DNA from: an uncultured Lachnospiraceae bacterium | Lineage (GTDB): Bacteria; Bacillota; Clostridia; Lachnospirales; Lachnospiraceae | Direction of reading: 5' to 3' | DNA length: 64,000 nt | Assembly: GCA_902778165.1 (NCBI GenBank) | Contig: CACYWQ010000006.1 | Location: 1 to 64,000 of the forward strand | Shown: positions 42,481 through 52,028 of the stretch, piece by piece | How the letters are laid out: each line of letters begins with the position of its first letter | How positions within the stretch are numbered: the first letter of the stretch is position 1 | The notes under the pieces: model-generated | Told to the model about the DNA's origin: nothing | Database searches by the model: none | What the model saw: only the letters and a program-made list of their open reading frames with translations | Translations under genes and position numbers: made by a program

Positions 42481-42568
42481 CGTAGATAGTCGAGCTTTCC
42501 CCTAAGTAGACGGGGAGATATTATGAAACGTAAGCAATAATGTATTTATTTTCAGGAGGAAAGTAAAA

Positions 42569-43759
42569 ATGGCAAAGGCTAAATTCGAAAGAGGTAATAA
42601 GGCACATTGTAACATTGGTACCATCGGTCACGTTGACCATGGTAAGACAACTCTTACAGCTGCTATCACAAAGGTTCTTGCAGAGAGAGTTGCAGGTAAT
42701 GAGAAGGTAGATTTCGAGAACATCGATAAGGCTCCCGAGGAGAGAGAGAGAGGTATCACAATCTCTACTGCTCACGTTGAGTATCAGACAGAGAAGAGAC
42801 ATTACGCACACGTTGACTGTCCTGGACATGCTGACTACGTTAAGAACATGATCACAGGTGCAGCTCAGATGGATGGCGCTATCTTAGTTGTAGCTGCTAC
42901 AGACGGTGTTATGGCTCAGACAAAGGAGCACATCCTCCTTTCTCGTCAGGTTGGTGTTCCTTACATCGTAGTATTCCTTAACAAGTGTGACATGGTTGAC
43001 GATCCTGAGCTTATCGAGCTCGTTGAGATGGAAGTTACAGAGCAGCTTGAGGAGTATGGTTTCAAGGATTGTCCTATCGTTAAGGGTTCAGCTCTTAAGG
43101 CTCTTGAAGATCCCAACGGTGAGTGGGGCGACAAGATCATGGAGCTCATGGATACAGTAGATTCTTACATCCCTGATCCTCAGAGAGAGACAGATAAGCC
43201 TTTCCTTATGCCTGTCGAGGACGTATTCTCAATCACAGGTCGTGGTACTGTTGCAACTGGTAGAGTTGAGCGTGGTACACTTAAGATGTCTGAGGAAGTT
43301 GAGATCGTTGGTATCAAGGAAGAGACTCAGAAGTCAGTCGTTACAGGTATCGAGATGTTCAGAAAGCTTCTTGATGAGGCTTACGCTGGTGATAACATCG
43401 GTGTTCTTCTCCGTGGTATTCAGAGAACAGACATCGAGCGTGGTCAGATTCTTGCTAAGCCCGGTACAGTAACATGTCATACAAAGTTCACAGCTCAGGT
43501 TTACGTTCTTACTAAGGACGAGGGTGGTCGTCATACACCTTTCTTCAACAACTACCGTCCTCAGTTCTACTTCAGAACAACAGACGTAACAGGTGTCTGC
43601 AACCTTCCCGCTGGCACAGAGATGTGCATGCCTGGTGATAACATTGAGATGACAATCGAGCTCATCCATCCTATCGCTATGGAGCAGGGTCTTACATTCG
43701 CTATACGTGAGGGTGGTAGAACAGTAGGTTCAGGCAGAGTTGCTACTATCATCGAGTAA
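42569..43759 (+). CDS. tuf: Elongation factor Tu
   Basis: A 396-residue GTPase delivering aminoacyl-t[16 protein letters not shown], the DCPGHADY and NKCD motifs, and domain II/III segments such as [13 protein letters not shown] are complete. Codon choice is markedly more biased (GTT, GCT, CGT, AAG) than in neighbours, typical of a very highly expressed gene. AGGAGG precedes the start. It ends at a strong terminator at 43791. Confidence 0.99.
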   Translation: MAKAKFERGNKAHCNIGTIGHVDHGKTTLTAAITKVLAERVAGNEKVDFENIDKAPEERERGITISTAHVEYQTEKRHYAHVDCPGHADYVKNMITGAAQMDGAILVVAATDGVMAQTKEHILLSRQVGVPYIVVFLNKCDMVDDPELIELVEMEVTEQLEEYGFKDCPIVKGSALKALEDPNGEWGDKIMELMDTVDSYIPDPQRETDKPFLMPVEDVFSITGRGTVATGRVERGTLKMSEEVEIVGIKEETQKSVVTGIEMFRKLLDEAYAGDNIGVLLRGIQRTDIERGQILAKPGTVTCHTKFTAQVYVLTKDEGGRHTPFFNNYRPQFYFRTTDVTGVCNLPAGTEMCMPGDNIEMTIELIHPIAMEQGLTFAIREGGRTVGSGRVATIIE

Positions 43760-43790
43760 TTCTCGCGTTAGCTTTAAGTAGAGCGCAAGA

Positions 43791-43848
43791 TATACAACAA
43801 AGAACAGCCCACCGTGCTTGCACGGAAAGGGCTGTTTTTTGTTGTATA
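43791..43848. terminator. Strong bidirectional terminator after tuf
   Basis: 20-base arms (43791-43810 / 43829-43848) with one mismatch, and an inner CCGTG-CTTG-CACGG hairpin (43812-43825). The right arm contains T6. This ends the tuf transcript. Confidence 0.9.
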
Positions 43849-43924
43849 CCGCGGCATTTCTCGCTGCTATAAAGCTGCTTTTCGCTACTTTTTGCCTCTT
43901 TTCAATGCTCTTTGCTGTGAAAGA

Positions 43925-44142
43925 AGTTATGTAAACTGCATTTTGCGGAGTTTTTGGGACGCTTTACGGAAGTAATGCATGAATTGAACAATACTTCCGT
44001 AATTTTCTCGGTGCAAATTGGAGATAAGGCCGCGAAAAGCACGCGATGCGTCGCGCGCAAGCTTGTTTGCGGTTGACATAACACAAAAATCATCCCAAAA
44101 TTACGGAAGTAAATGAGAAAATGCAAGATAGTTCCGTAATTT
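43925..44142. repeat. 218-bp composite palindrome element, copy C
   Basis: Same order and length as copy B: AGTTATGTAAACT (43925-43937), hairpin C1 (43964-44002), middle with GGTTGACATAACA, hairpin C2 (44098-44142). The two middle regions are alignable (AAGCACGCGATGCG here, AGACACGCAATGCG in B). The surrounding gene-free interval 43849-44367 also holds an imperfect duplication of GCCG(T/C)TTGAC near 44196-44240; I see no gene in it. Confidence 0.85.
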
Positions 44143-44367
44143 ATGCACTTAAGAGTTAAAATGTATTGATCGCCCAAGCCGGCGCTGCTTAGCGCCGTTT
44201 GACGGATTGATCGAATCGCATTGAATTAGAGCCGCTTGACAGATAGATCAAACTACCGTAAATTTAAGGTAATGACTTAGTTCCGGATACTTATGATGAT
44301 TGAGAACTTGGGAGGACTTAAGGGCCCTCCCTTATATTTTATTACATTTGAAAGGCAGTTTTTCTTG

Positions 44368-46164
44368 ATGAGAAATAAATGGATAACAGTATCGATCTTG
44401 GCAGTGGTTGCTATGACCTTAGCGCTTTGTGCCTGCACAGGAAAAAGTGAGAGCGACTCTGCATTTGATTCTGCCAAGGCACAGATGCAGAACGAGCAAA
44501 GCGCTGTATCTGATGAAGGCGATGGAGAGCCTGTTGCCATGGGTGAGGTCAGTGCTAAACAGGCCGGAATGATCTCTATAAATGAACTTTTGTATACGGA
44601 TGAGTATGACAAAGAGTATCTCACACCTGATTCGGATGATTATGAAGTGATAGTATATGAAGTCCCTGTTGTTCATCTTGTGTCGGATTATACGGTATTC
44701 AGAGATGCTTACGGGGTTCCGGAAGGATTCGGACTTCCCAGAAGCGGGAATGAATATAAGACATCATGCACATATATCAAAGTCATAAGTTACGGTACGG
44801 GACGTGAGATACTTTCTGTAAAGGAAAAGCTTGATTATCCGGATGAGAAGGATGCACTTCGTCCGTATCTTGCTGCACTTTCAGAGAATTGGGTAATGTT
44901 TGATAACGGAGTGATACCGGATGATTTTGATGAGGAGGAGGCTGTACGTAAGATAGTCGATGAGACAGTTCCGGCATATTTTTCTTCTGTTTCCGACGGC
45001 ACTTTCATTACGCGAAAAGGGTCGGTATGGTATGGGCAGAAAGCAGACTCATCATCAGGATATAACCTGACGGATCTTGCGCAGATCAGCCTCAGAGACA
45101 ATACTAAGGATTTCAAGGCAAAAAGCACCAATGATATCGGAATCAATTCCTTTGATATCAGTTATGAGACATCATCTGATGAGGTATGTCATGTTACAAC
45201 ATACTATTCTTTCCCTGAATATCATGGAAAGCGCTTATATGATGATTATACGCTTGAGACGATCGGGCAGAGGTTTAATAATCCCGATGATGAGAAGTAT
45301 TTTAAGCCCGCGACGGATGACTATATTTATCATCTGAGGATGGCCGGAGGAGATTGTGATCTGATGTCTTTTGATGCGCAGGGCAATCTTGTACAGTGGA
45401 TTAACCGCCGTGATGATAACACGGGTGGCTATGCCAATATGCTCTATGATGAGACTCTCGAGCCTTATATGACCAAGTCATCCGATAACATGGTCGAATA
45501 TGAGGATATGCTGCGCATGGCCACGGATAGCGGATATATAAGAGAGAGCAGCGACAGCGGACGTACGATAAAGTGGGAATATATCTATGATGCCTATTAT
45601 GGTCTTTATTATTCGACAGAGGATGAGCAGCTGATCATGTCCAAGGGTCTGTCTGAAGATGACACGAGACTTGTCAATGAAGAAAGCCCGATGTTTGATA
45701 AGATGAAGGAACTCGTTCCTGCAGGTGAGGACGACTATCTTTTGGAGATAAACGAGGATAAGTTCGAGACTGAAGCCAACGTATCAGGCGGTAAGATGTA
45801 CCATGATGCCATTGGATATTATTATGCGAACCTGTATATATTTGATGAAGATGGCTATGAGAAACGGTATATCCGTATGCAGATATTTGATGATCCGTCC
45901 ATGATAGAAGAGGAACTGAAGAGAACCTTCGGGACGAAGCTTGATGATTCAGGGAATATCGTGATCAATGACGAATACTATGAGCCTGCAAGGGAGAAAT
46001 ATGATCCGCAGAGCAAGGGCAGTATCTATTACTGGGACCTTCCCTGCGAGGACTATCATAAATGGGAGTTCGGTCAATATGAAGGCGATGGTGAACTGCG
46101 ATACTTCTCCAAGCCCTACCTGACACCAAAACAGCTGGAGGCACTTGACGAGTATTACAGATAA
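44368..46164 (+). CDS. Hypothetical lipoprotein
   Basis: A 598-residue exported protein with an N-terminal signal peptide (MRNKWITVSILAVVAMTLAL) and a lipobox-like LCAC at about residue 24. The mature part is acidic, rich in Tyr and Asp, with no repeat or catalytic motif that I recognise. ATG 44368 gives a proper signal peptide; the earlier in-frame ATG at 44293 does not. The ribosome site (AAAGG) is weak. It stands alone between the tuf region and a small VOC gene; function unknown. Confidence 0.75.
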   Translation: MRNKWITVSILAVVAMTLALCACTGKSESDSAFDSAKAQMQNEQSAVSDEGDGEPVAMGEVSAKQAGMISINELLYTDEYDKEYLTPDSDDYEVIVYEVPVVHLVSDYTVFRDAYGVPEGFGLPRSGNEYKTSCTYIKVISYGTGREILSVKEKLDYPDEKDALRPYLAALSENWVMFDNGVIPDDFDEEEAVRKIVDETVPAYFSSVSDGTFITRKGSVWYGQKADSSSGYNLTDLAQISLRDNTKDFKAKSTNDIGINSFDISYETSSDEVCHVTTYYSFPEYHGKRLYDDYTLETIGQRFNNPDDEKYFKPATDDYIYHLRMAGGDCDLMSFDAQGNLVQWINRRDDNTGGYANMLYDETLEPYMTKSSDNMVEYEDMLRMATDSGYIRESSDSGRTIKWEYIYDAYYGLYYSTEDEQLIMSKGLSEDDTRLVNEESPMFDKMKELVPAGEDDYLLEINEDKFETEANVSGGKMYHDAIGYYYANLYIFDEDGYEKRYIRMQIFDDPSMIEEELKRTFGTKLDDSGNIVINDEYYEPAREKYDPQSKGSIYYWDLPCEDYHKWEFGQYEGDGELRYFSKPYLTPKQLEALDEYYR

Positions 46165-46218
46165 ATCGGTCGTATGTTGGCATAGCCGCGTAATTGATTA
46201 TTTTGATCGGAGGATGGA

Positions 46219-46599
46219 ATGAAGATAGAACATGCTGCAGTATATGTATATGATATTGAGAAGGCGAAGGATTTCTTCGTTAAGTATCTTGGCGGGACTT
46301 CAAATGACATGTATCGTAATGATGCGGGTTTTTGCTCATATTTTATCTCCTTTGATGACGGCGCAAGGCTTGAGATCATGAATAAGCCCGGTATATCAGA
46401 CGAGGTTGATAAAGAGAACAGAACAGGTTATTCGCATATTGCTTTTTCTGTCGGAAGTAAGGAAAAAGTGGATGAACTGACAGCATTGATAAGTGCAGAC
46501 GGATATAAGATCCTAAGCGGACCAAGAACCACCGGAGACGGATATTATGAATCCTGTATCATAGCAACAGAGGGGATATTGGTTGAACTGACTGTATGA
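46219..46599 (+). CDS. VOC family (glyoxalase-like) protein
   Basis: A 126-residue vicinal-oxygen-chelate protein with two beta-alpha-beta-beta-beta modules: KIEHAAVYVYDIEKAKDFFV at the start and YSHIAFSVGSKEKVDEL near residue 74, with LEIMN and ILVELTV supplying strand ends. His/Glu ligand positions (H5, E53, H76, E123) fit a metal site. Possible roles include lactoylglutathione lyase-like activity or antibiotic binding; not decidable. GGAGGATGGA precedes the start. Confidence 0.9.
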   Translation: MKIEHAAVYVYDIEKAKDFFVKYLGGTSNDMYRNDAGFCSYFISFDDGARLEIMNKPGISDEVDKENRTGYSHIAFSVGSKEKVDELTALISADGYKILSGPRTTGDGYYESCIIATEGILVELTV

Positions 46600-46775
46600 T
46601 CCGGTCTTCATTGGACATTTACTAAACTCGGAACGGACGGAGTCTTATTTGATGCCGATGCCATAGAGAAAAGCAGTTCAGATTGGAAATGGATAATGAT
46701 CTACAGCGATTTCTGGGCTGATATGACTGGATATTGCAAAATGCTCCTTACGGTTTGCGACTAAAGCGATTTTTT

Positions 46776-46803
46776 TTGATTGTATGAGCAATTGTGATAT
46801 AAT
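46776..46803 (+). promoter_or_regulatory. Promoter of the chemoreceptor gene
   Basis: TTGATT (46776-46781), 16 bases, then TATAAT (46798-46803) preceded by TGA (extended -10). It lies 70 bases before the start. No sigma-D (flagellar) promoter motif was seen. Confidence 0.55.
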
Positions 46804-46873
46804 GATAGAACACAACACTATTTCCCGGAGTATTACGGGATTTGTTCTTATGAGAGACTGGAGGTGTAGGCAT

Positions 46874-48895
46874 ATGGAAAGAAAAAAGACAAATCGTGTT
46901 GAAAAAAAGGGTAAGATAAGCATGCAATTGCTTGTAGTCCTTATTCCTATGATTGCGATTTTCATAGTTGTTGTTGCTGCAATAATCTTTACAGAATCAA
47001 AGACGATAATCACGGAGCAGGCTAAGAACGGCCTTGAAAAGGAATCAAAGGCTAATGCCAATGATATTTCGGGAACGTTGAATAATATCAAGGGATATTA
47101 TAATGGACTTGGAGATAATCTGGAGGTATCCGCCCAGAGTGAAGCTGATATTAAAGAGGCTTTACAACCCGGAATGAAAGAATATCCGGATATGGTAAAT
47201 GATGTATATGTTGCATTATCGGATAAGTCGTTCATTGATGGTGGGGATTGGGTTCCTGCAGATGATTATGATCCGACGACCAGAGGATGGTATAAGACCG
47301 GAAGTACATCTTCAACTGTTATATTTGGACCACCGGATATAGATATGGACACAAAAGAAATGGTTGTAAACGGTGTAAGGGCTGTCAGTCTTCCGAACGG
47401 AAGTCAAGGTGTCCTCTCTACGGATATATTCCTTAAAAAGCTCTCAGAGGCTGTTAAGGAGTATTCTCCTTTGGGAACAGGCAGTAGTATGTTATTTGCC
47501 GGTGCATCGATAATCGGAGCGCCTACAGAGGATTATCTTGGGGTTGATGCAACCACGCTTACCAATGACGGATTTGTTCAGGAAATATATAAGAATGTCA
47601 GTTCCGGAAAAAGCGGAGAAGTATATCTGATCAAAGGAAATGAGGGTGATGACTATTTCGTTTCGATGGAGAACGTAGAAGGAACCGATTGGACCCTTGT
47701 ATCATATGTGCGCAAAGCTGATGTATTGAAGGGATTATATAATCTTCAGATAGTGACGGTCATTCTGGTATTACTCATGCTTCTCATCAGTACAGCCATA
47801 ATACTGTATCTTGTTAGAAGGATGATCACCAAGCCGATCAAGAGCCTTACCGATACGATATCAAAGATCTCAGACGGAGATTTCAGTGTCAGCATCCAAA
47901 AGGGCGGAAATAATGAGATTGGCACTATGAATAACAGTATGGCTGATTACGTTGTACGCATGAGGCAGACTCTCGGTGAGATGAAGGCAGTGACCAACGG
48001 ACTTTCAGTCGAAGCCGACAGCAGTATGAATGCTGCCGAATCAATGAGCGATCAGGCTCAAAAGCAGAGTCAGTCAATGGTACAGATCCATGAGGCAATG
48101 GAAGGAGTGGCTAATTCCGTTACAGAGCTTGCCACTAATGCTACCGAACTTGCGCAGGCTGTAAGTGAGATGACAGAACGCGGCGATGCTACAAGACAGA
48201 TAATGAATGAGCTTCTGGAGAAGGCTAAAAAAGGCCAGCAGGATATGGATAATGTCCAGAAGAATATGAGTACGATCTCGCTGTCCATGACAGAGATGAA
48301 CGAGGTAGTTGAATCTGTTGATGAAGCGGCCAATAAGATCAATACGATAGTTGAAATGATTAACTCTATCTCATCTCAGACCAATCTCTTATCTCTCAAT
48401 GCTTCGATCGAGGCAGCAAGAGCAGGAGAAGCAGGCAGAGGATTTGCGGTTGTGGCAACCGAGATCGGTAATCTGGCAAACGACAGTGCCAATGCAACTA
48501 CTGAGATAAGTAATATCATCAGAGATATCACTGAGCAGATCAAGACATTGTATGAACATTCACAGACAAGTATGCATGATATTGCAAACAGCAGCGAGGC
48601 GGTAAGTGAGACCGGCGGAACATTTGCAGATATATTCTCTGCCCTTGATGAAGCTGGACAAACTGTCAATGATATGGTCGGCAAGATGGATAAGGTAGGT
48701 GATATAGCAACAGCTGTTGCTGCCATTGCAGAGGAGCAGTCAGCAAGTACAGAGGAAGTAACCGCAACGGTTGAAGTCGCAGCTACGAGTGCAAAGAGTG
48801 TTGCTGATGAAAGTCAGAGTGTTGATAAGAGTGCTGCCACAGTGGCACAGTCTTCAACACGTATCGGAGAATTTGTTGATTCATTTGTTATATAG
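46874..48895 (+). CDS. Methyl-accepting chemotaxis protein with dCache sensor
   Basis: A 673-residue transmembrane chemoreceptor. Helix 1 at about residues 17-39, an extracellular dCache_1 domain to about 290 (DPTTRGWYKTGS is its typical strand), helix 2 at about 295-317, a HAMP domain (RRMITKPIKSLTDTISKI) and a cytoplasmic signalling coiled coil whose tip is SSQTNLLSLNASIEAARAGE. No C-terminal CheR/CheB tether is visible. ATG 46874 has GGAGGTG upstream. It implies a motile, chemotactic organism, though no other chemotaxis genes are in the window. Confidence 0.95.
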   Translation: MERKKTNRVEKKGKISMQLLVVLIPMIAIFIVVVAAIIFTESKTIITEQAKNGLEKESKANANDISGTLNNIKGYYNGLGDNLEVSAQSEADIKEALQPGMKEYPDMVNDVYVALSDKSFIDGGDWVPADDYDPTTRGWYKTGSTSSTVIFGPPDIDMDTKEMVVNGVRAVSLPNGSQGVLSTDIFLKKLSEAVKEYSPLGTGSSMLFAGASIIGAPTEDYLGVDATTLTNDGFVQEIYKNVSSGKSGEVYLIKGNEGDDYFVSMENVEGTDWTLVSYVRKADVLKGLYNLQIVTVILVLLMLLISTAIILYLVRRMITKPIKSLTDTISKISDGDFSVSIQKGGNNEIGTMNNSMADYVVRMRQTLGEMKAVTNGLSVEADSSMNAAESMSDQAQKQSQSMVQIHEAMEGVANSVTELATNATELAQAVSEMTERGDATRQIMNELLEKAKKGQQDMDNVQKNMSTISLSMTEMNEVVESVDEAANKINTIVEMINSISSQTNLLSLNASIEAARAGEAGRGFAVVATEIGNLANDSANATTEISNIIRDITEQIKTLYEHSQTSMHDIANSSEAVSETGGTFADIFSALDEAGQTVNDMVGKMDKVGDIATAVAAIAEEQSASTEEVTATVEVAATSAKSVADESQSVDKSAATVAQSSTRIGEFVDSFVI

Positions 48896-48907
48896 AGATT
48901 CTTATAG

Positions 48908-48981
48908 GGGCTGCTCGTTTGAGCAGCCCTCAGATTGCAGACAAAGCGGGAGCGGAATTTCGGATTTCGCTCCCGCTTTTT
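48908..48981 (+). terminator. Double hairpin terminator after the chemoreceptor
   Basis: Hairpin 1 GGGCTGCTC / GAGCAGCCC (48908-48916 / 48921-48929) and hairpin 2 AAAGCGGGAGCG / CGCTCCCGCTTT (48943-48954 / 48968-48979) followed by TT. Confidence 0.85.
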
Positions 48982-49160
48982 GCTTTAAAGGTTTGGATTA
49001 AATGCAATCATCGGACAAAGGCTGCAGATATGTTGTATGAATAGGTGTAATTAACGGTTTCCCGTCATATGAAGATATGATAAAATATCTTACAAAGAAG
49101 TGAGGGCGGATGATCTGTACAGTGAAAATGCGACAGAGTCAGGCCATTGGGAGGTACAAA

Positions 49161-49373
49161 ATGAAGAAACTTATGTATGAACTGTACAAAAGAAGAGAGA
49201 AGATACTCATATTGCTGGTAGGATTCTTCTTCGGGACCGTAGTGGGCATCTTCTTGGCGCCGGTCAAAAACGGTATCACCATAGGAAGCTACAACGGCAA
49301 TAATTCGGCCAAGAAGGATGCTGAGGAAGAATTCCATGAAGATCTCGCAATGGAGATGGGAGAATTAAGATAG
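49161..49373 (+). CDS. Small single-pass membrane protein
   Basis: A 70-residue protein: short basic N terminus, a hydrophobic helix at about 14-33 (ILILLVGFFFGTVVGIFLA) and an acidic tail rich in Glu and Lys. ATG 49161 follows GGGAGGTACAAA. The ILLVGFFFGTVVGIFLAP pattern resembles YtxH-like small proteins. It lies 115 bases before the coiled-coil gene but a terminator separates them. Function unknown. Confidence 0.7.
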   Translation: MKKLMYELYKRREKILILLVGFFFGTVVGIFLAPVKNGITIGSYNGNNSAKKDAEEEFHEDLAMEMGELR

Positions 49374-49410
49374 CTAAGGGAGTTAAGTTATCAATATAAC
49401 TTACCGATAT

Positions 49411-49444
49411 AATAAACAGGATGGTTTATATCATCCTGTTTATT
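49411..49444 (+). terminator. Terminator after the small membrane protein gene
   Basis: 13-bp perfect stem AATAAACAGGATG / CATCCTGTTTATT with an eight-base loop; the right arm contains TTTATT. It lies 45 bases upstream of the next start. Confidence 0.7.
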
Positions 49445-49488
49445 GCTGAAAAGGATTTCGGCGTTTATCTACATGGAGGTAGAGGGAA

Positions 49489-50631
49489 ATGTTAAGCATA
49501 GGTGGAGTATCTCTGGATCAGAGATCTAACCAATCTTGGGGAGCCATACACGGCAACAGTGATCGTTTCAGTGTCCGTTCGGACAGAAATAATCAACAGA
49601 TAAATGCGGAAATAAATAAGTCAGGTAACTCGGCAGTGTCGGGTTTATTAGGCATAAATAAGTCATCTTCTGACAGTAAGGGCAACAGGCGAGCACTTCT
49701 GCGTGATATCAATAAGTCGACTAAGACCGTTATAAGTGCTGACGGAATGAAGCATAAGGTATTTGAGAATGTATCGGAAGATAAGAAGAACGGATATATA
49801 GATTTAAACGCTACAAAGAATAAGAAGAAAGAGCAGAAGGCTGATAAGCCTGTAAGATATAACTATAAAGAGGTTGCATCAAAGATTCAGAGTGCCAAGA
49901 CATCGGCAGGTGCAGAGCAAGCCGTATTATCAGCCAAGAGAAAGGTGCTTGAAATAAAGCGTAAGATTTCATCCGGTGACGGTGATGCCGAGGAATTACA
50001 GCTCGCACTTACACATGCCAAACGCATGGAAATGGTAGCGCGTAAGAAGAAGCATCATCTTGAACTTGAAGAACTCGTAGTAACTACGCAGTCAAGAGAT
50101 GAGAGAGCGGAAGAGTTTGAAAAGAACATGTCGGGAGTAAGAGATGCTCTTATAACCTCGGGCGAAGTTAAGCTTGGCAAAGCAGAAGATGAGATATTGG
50201 ATGAGCGTGTTGAGATGATCGATGAGACGCTTGATGAGATTAAAGAAGGAAATATAGAAATATCCGAAGAAGAACTGACTGAGCTTAATGAGATGATAGC
50301 AGAGTTTGGTGAAGAGGAACTTAAGGAACTTGAGGATGCAATGGAAGATTTAGAGAGCCTTGAGATCATAGATCCCCATATGAGTCCCGAAGATCTTAAG
50401 GAACTTAAGATTAAGCACAGAAACACCGAACACAGAGATATTGTTAAAGCGAATATGGATTATCTTAAGGAGTTGATCAGATATCAGCATGATAACGGCG
50501 GTATGTCACCGTCACTAAGTTCTGATAAAGCTTCAGATACCGCGGTTGCATATGCGGGTCCAGGAGCGGCATTTCTGTCGATGACAATGACTACACCTGA
50601 GATTGGTGCAGCAATGGATATGATGATTTAG
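49489..50631 (+). CDS. Hypothetical coiled-coil protein
   Basis: A 380-residue cytoplasmic protein without signal peptide or membrane segment. The first 60 residues are polar and Ser/Asn-rich (MLSIGGVSLDQRSNQSWGA). From about 120 to 310 it is strongly charged and helical with heptad-like spacing (EELTELNEMIAEFGEEELKE), suggesting a coiled coil. The tail is small-residue rich. GGAGG sits seven bases upstream, and a clear terminator follows. I do not recognise the family. Confidence 0.72.
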   Translation: MLSIGGVSLDQRSNQSWGAIHGNSDRFSVRSDRNNQQINAEINKSGNSAVSGLLGINKSSSDSKGNRRALLRDINKSTKTVISADGMKHKVFENVSEDKKNGYIDLNATKNKKKEQKADKPVRYNYKEVASKIQSAKTSAGAEQAVLSAKRKVLEIKRKISSGDGDAEELQLALTHAKRMEMVARKKKHHLELEELVVTTQSRDERAEEFEKNMSGVRDALITSGEVKLGKAEDEILDERVEMIDETLDEIKEGNIEISEEELTELNEMIAEFGEEELKELEDAMEDLESLEIIDPHMSPEDLKELKIKHRNTEHRDIVKANMDYLKELIRYQHDNGGMSPSLSSDKASDTAVAYAGPGAAFLSMTMTTPEIGAAMDMMI

Positions 50632-50663
50632 AAGTACTACGGTTTTGTTTGCCTTACACTATG

Positions 50664-50693
50664 AGAGGATGCGAATTTCGCATCCTCTTTGTT
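50664..50693 (+). terminator. Terminator after the coiled-coil gene
   Basis: 11-bp perfect stem AGAGGATGCGA / TCGCATCCTCT (50664-50674 / 50678-50688) with ATT loop, followed by TTGTTT. Confidence 0.9.
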
Positions 50694-50721
50694 TATGCAC
50701 AACAAAAAATGAAATACATAA

Positions 50722-50749
50722 ATGACAGAATATAATAAGTTGCTATAAT
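50722..50749 (+). promoter_or_regulatory. Promoter of the GH10 xylanase gene
   Basis: ATGACA (50722-50727), 16 bases, then TGC plus TATAAT (50744-50749), an extended -10. The coding start is 64 bases on. Confidence 0.5.
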
Positions 50750-50812
50750 TGAGCTATGATATACTTCGAAACTGTAATGTATATGACCATGCAGAAAGAG
50801 TGAGGTAATGTT

Positions 50813-52012
50813 ATGGATATAGCGCACAGATATGCCGATAAGAGGATCAGATTCACGGATGCTTCAGGTAATCCGCTTGCCAATAAAGATATAAAGGTAA
50901 CACAGAAATCCCATAAGTTCTTATTCGGATGCGGCGGTTTTGATTTCATGCCATATGTTATTGAGAATAACGAGTTCTTTAAGGACATAACCGAGAGTTG
51001 GCTTGAGATATTTAATTACGCAACGCTTCCTTTCTATTGGGGTAATTTCGAGCCCGAAGAGGGCAAGCCTGAGACGGAGAAGTTGCTTAAGACTGCGAAG
51101 TATTTACAGAGCAAGGGCGTTAAGGTTAAGGGCCATCCCTTATGCTGGCATACCGTATGTGCGGACTGGCTTCTTAAATATGACAATAAGACCATAATGG
51201 AGAAGCAGCTTGGAAGAATAGACAGGGAAGTTACAGGATTTAAGGGCGTTATAGACATGTGGGATGTCATCAATGAAGTGGTGATCATGCCCGTGTTTGA
51301 TAAGTATGACAATGCTGTTACTAGACTGTGTAATGAGAAGGGCAGAGTAAGACTTGTTAAGGAAGTATTCGACGAAGCCCGTAAGTGCAATCCGGACGCG
51401 GTTCTGCTTCTTAATGATTTTAATACTTCTCCTAAATACGAGGAACTTATAGAAGAGTGCCTTGATGCGGGCGTGTCCATAAGCGCCATAGGTATTCAGT
51501 CTCATCAGCACCAGGGATATTGGGGCGCCGAGAAACTTAATGATGTACTTGAGAGATTCAGCCGATTTAATCTTCCCATACATTTCACGGAGAATACGCT
51601 TATCTCGGGTGAACTTATGGCTCCTCATATAGTTGATCTTAACGACTGGCAGGTGGATGACTGGCCGAGTACGCCTGAGGGTGAGGCCAGACAGTGTAAG
51701 GAAGTTGAGGAAATGTATCGCATTCTGTTTGCGCATCCGTTGGTTGAAGCAATTACCTCTTGGGACTATAAAGACGGTGCATGGCTTAATGCACCCAGCG
51801 GCTTTGTAAGACGCGATAAGACACCTAAGCCCTCACATGACATGCTTAAGAAACTTATTAAGGATGAGTGGTGGACGGATACAAGCGTTAGGACTGATTC
51901 GAATGGTTTCGCGTCCATAAAGGCAATGAAGGGCAGCTATGTGCTTGAATCAGAAGGTAAGAGTGTTAATGCTGATCTTGTCGATGACAGTGAAACAGTG
52001 ATTGTTTTGTAA
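50813..52012 (+). CDS. Glycoside hydrolase family 10 xylanase, cytoplasmic
   Basis: A 399-residue GH10 enzyme. WDVINEVV holds the acid/base Glu155 and LPIHFTENT the nucleophile Glu260; GHPLCWHT and SWDYKDGAW complete the active site. A short N-terminal beta-rich segment (residues 1-45) and a C-terminal beta segment (SNGFASIKAMKGSY) flank the barrel. There is no signal peptide or carbohydrate-binding module, so it probably acts inside the cell on imported xylo-oligosaccharides. It is followed by a MATE gene 17 bases on. The nucleophile region is HFTE rather than the usual ITELD, so substrate range may differ. Confidence 0.9.
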   Translation: MDIAHRYADKRIRFTDASGNPLANKDIKVTQKSHKFLFGCGGFDFMPYVIENNEFFKDITESWLEIFNYATLPFYWGNFEPEEGKPETEKLLKTAKYLQSKGVKVKGHPLCWHTVCADWLLKYDNKTIMEKQLGRIDREVTGFKGVIDMWDVINEVVIMPVFDKYDNAVTRLCNEKGRVRLVKEVFDEARKCNPDAVLLLNDFNTSPKYEELIEECLDAGVSISAIGIQSHQHQGYWGAEKLNDVLERFSRFNLPIHFTENTLISGELMAPHIVDLNDWQVDDWPSTPEGEARQCKEVEEMYRILFAHPLVEAITSWDYKDGAWLNAPSGFVRRDKTPKPSHDMLKKLIKDEWWTDTSVRTDSNGFASIKAMKGSYVLESEGKSVNADLVDDSETVIVL

Positions 52013-52028
52013 TGTGTAATAGGGGAAA

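Noticed and set aside
46600..46765. Open plus-strand stretch after the VOC gene
   Set aside because: No start codon with a ribosome site and no family match; it could be an old remnant but I cannot support it.
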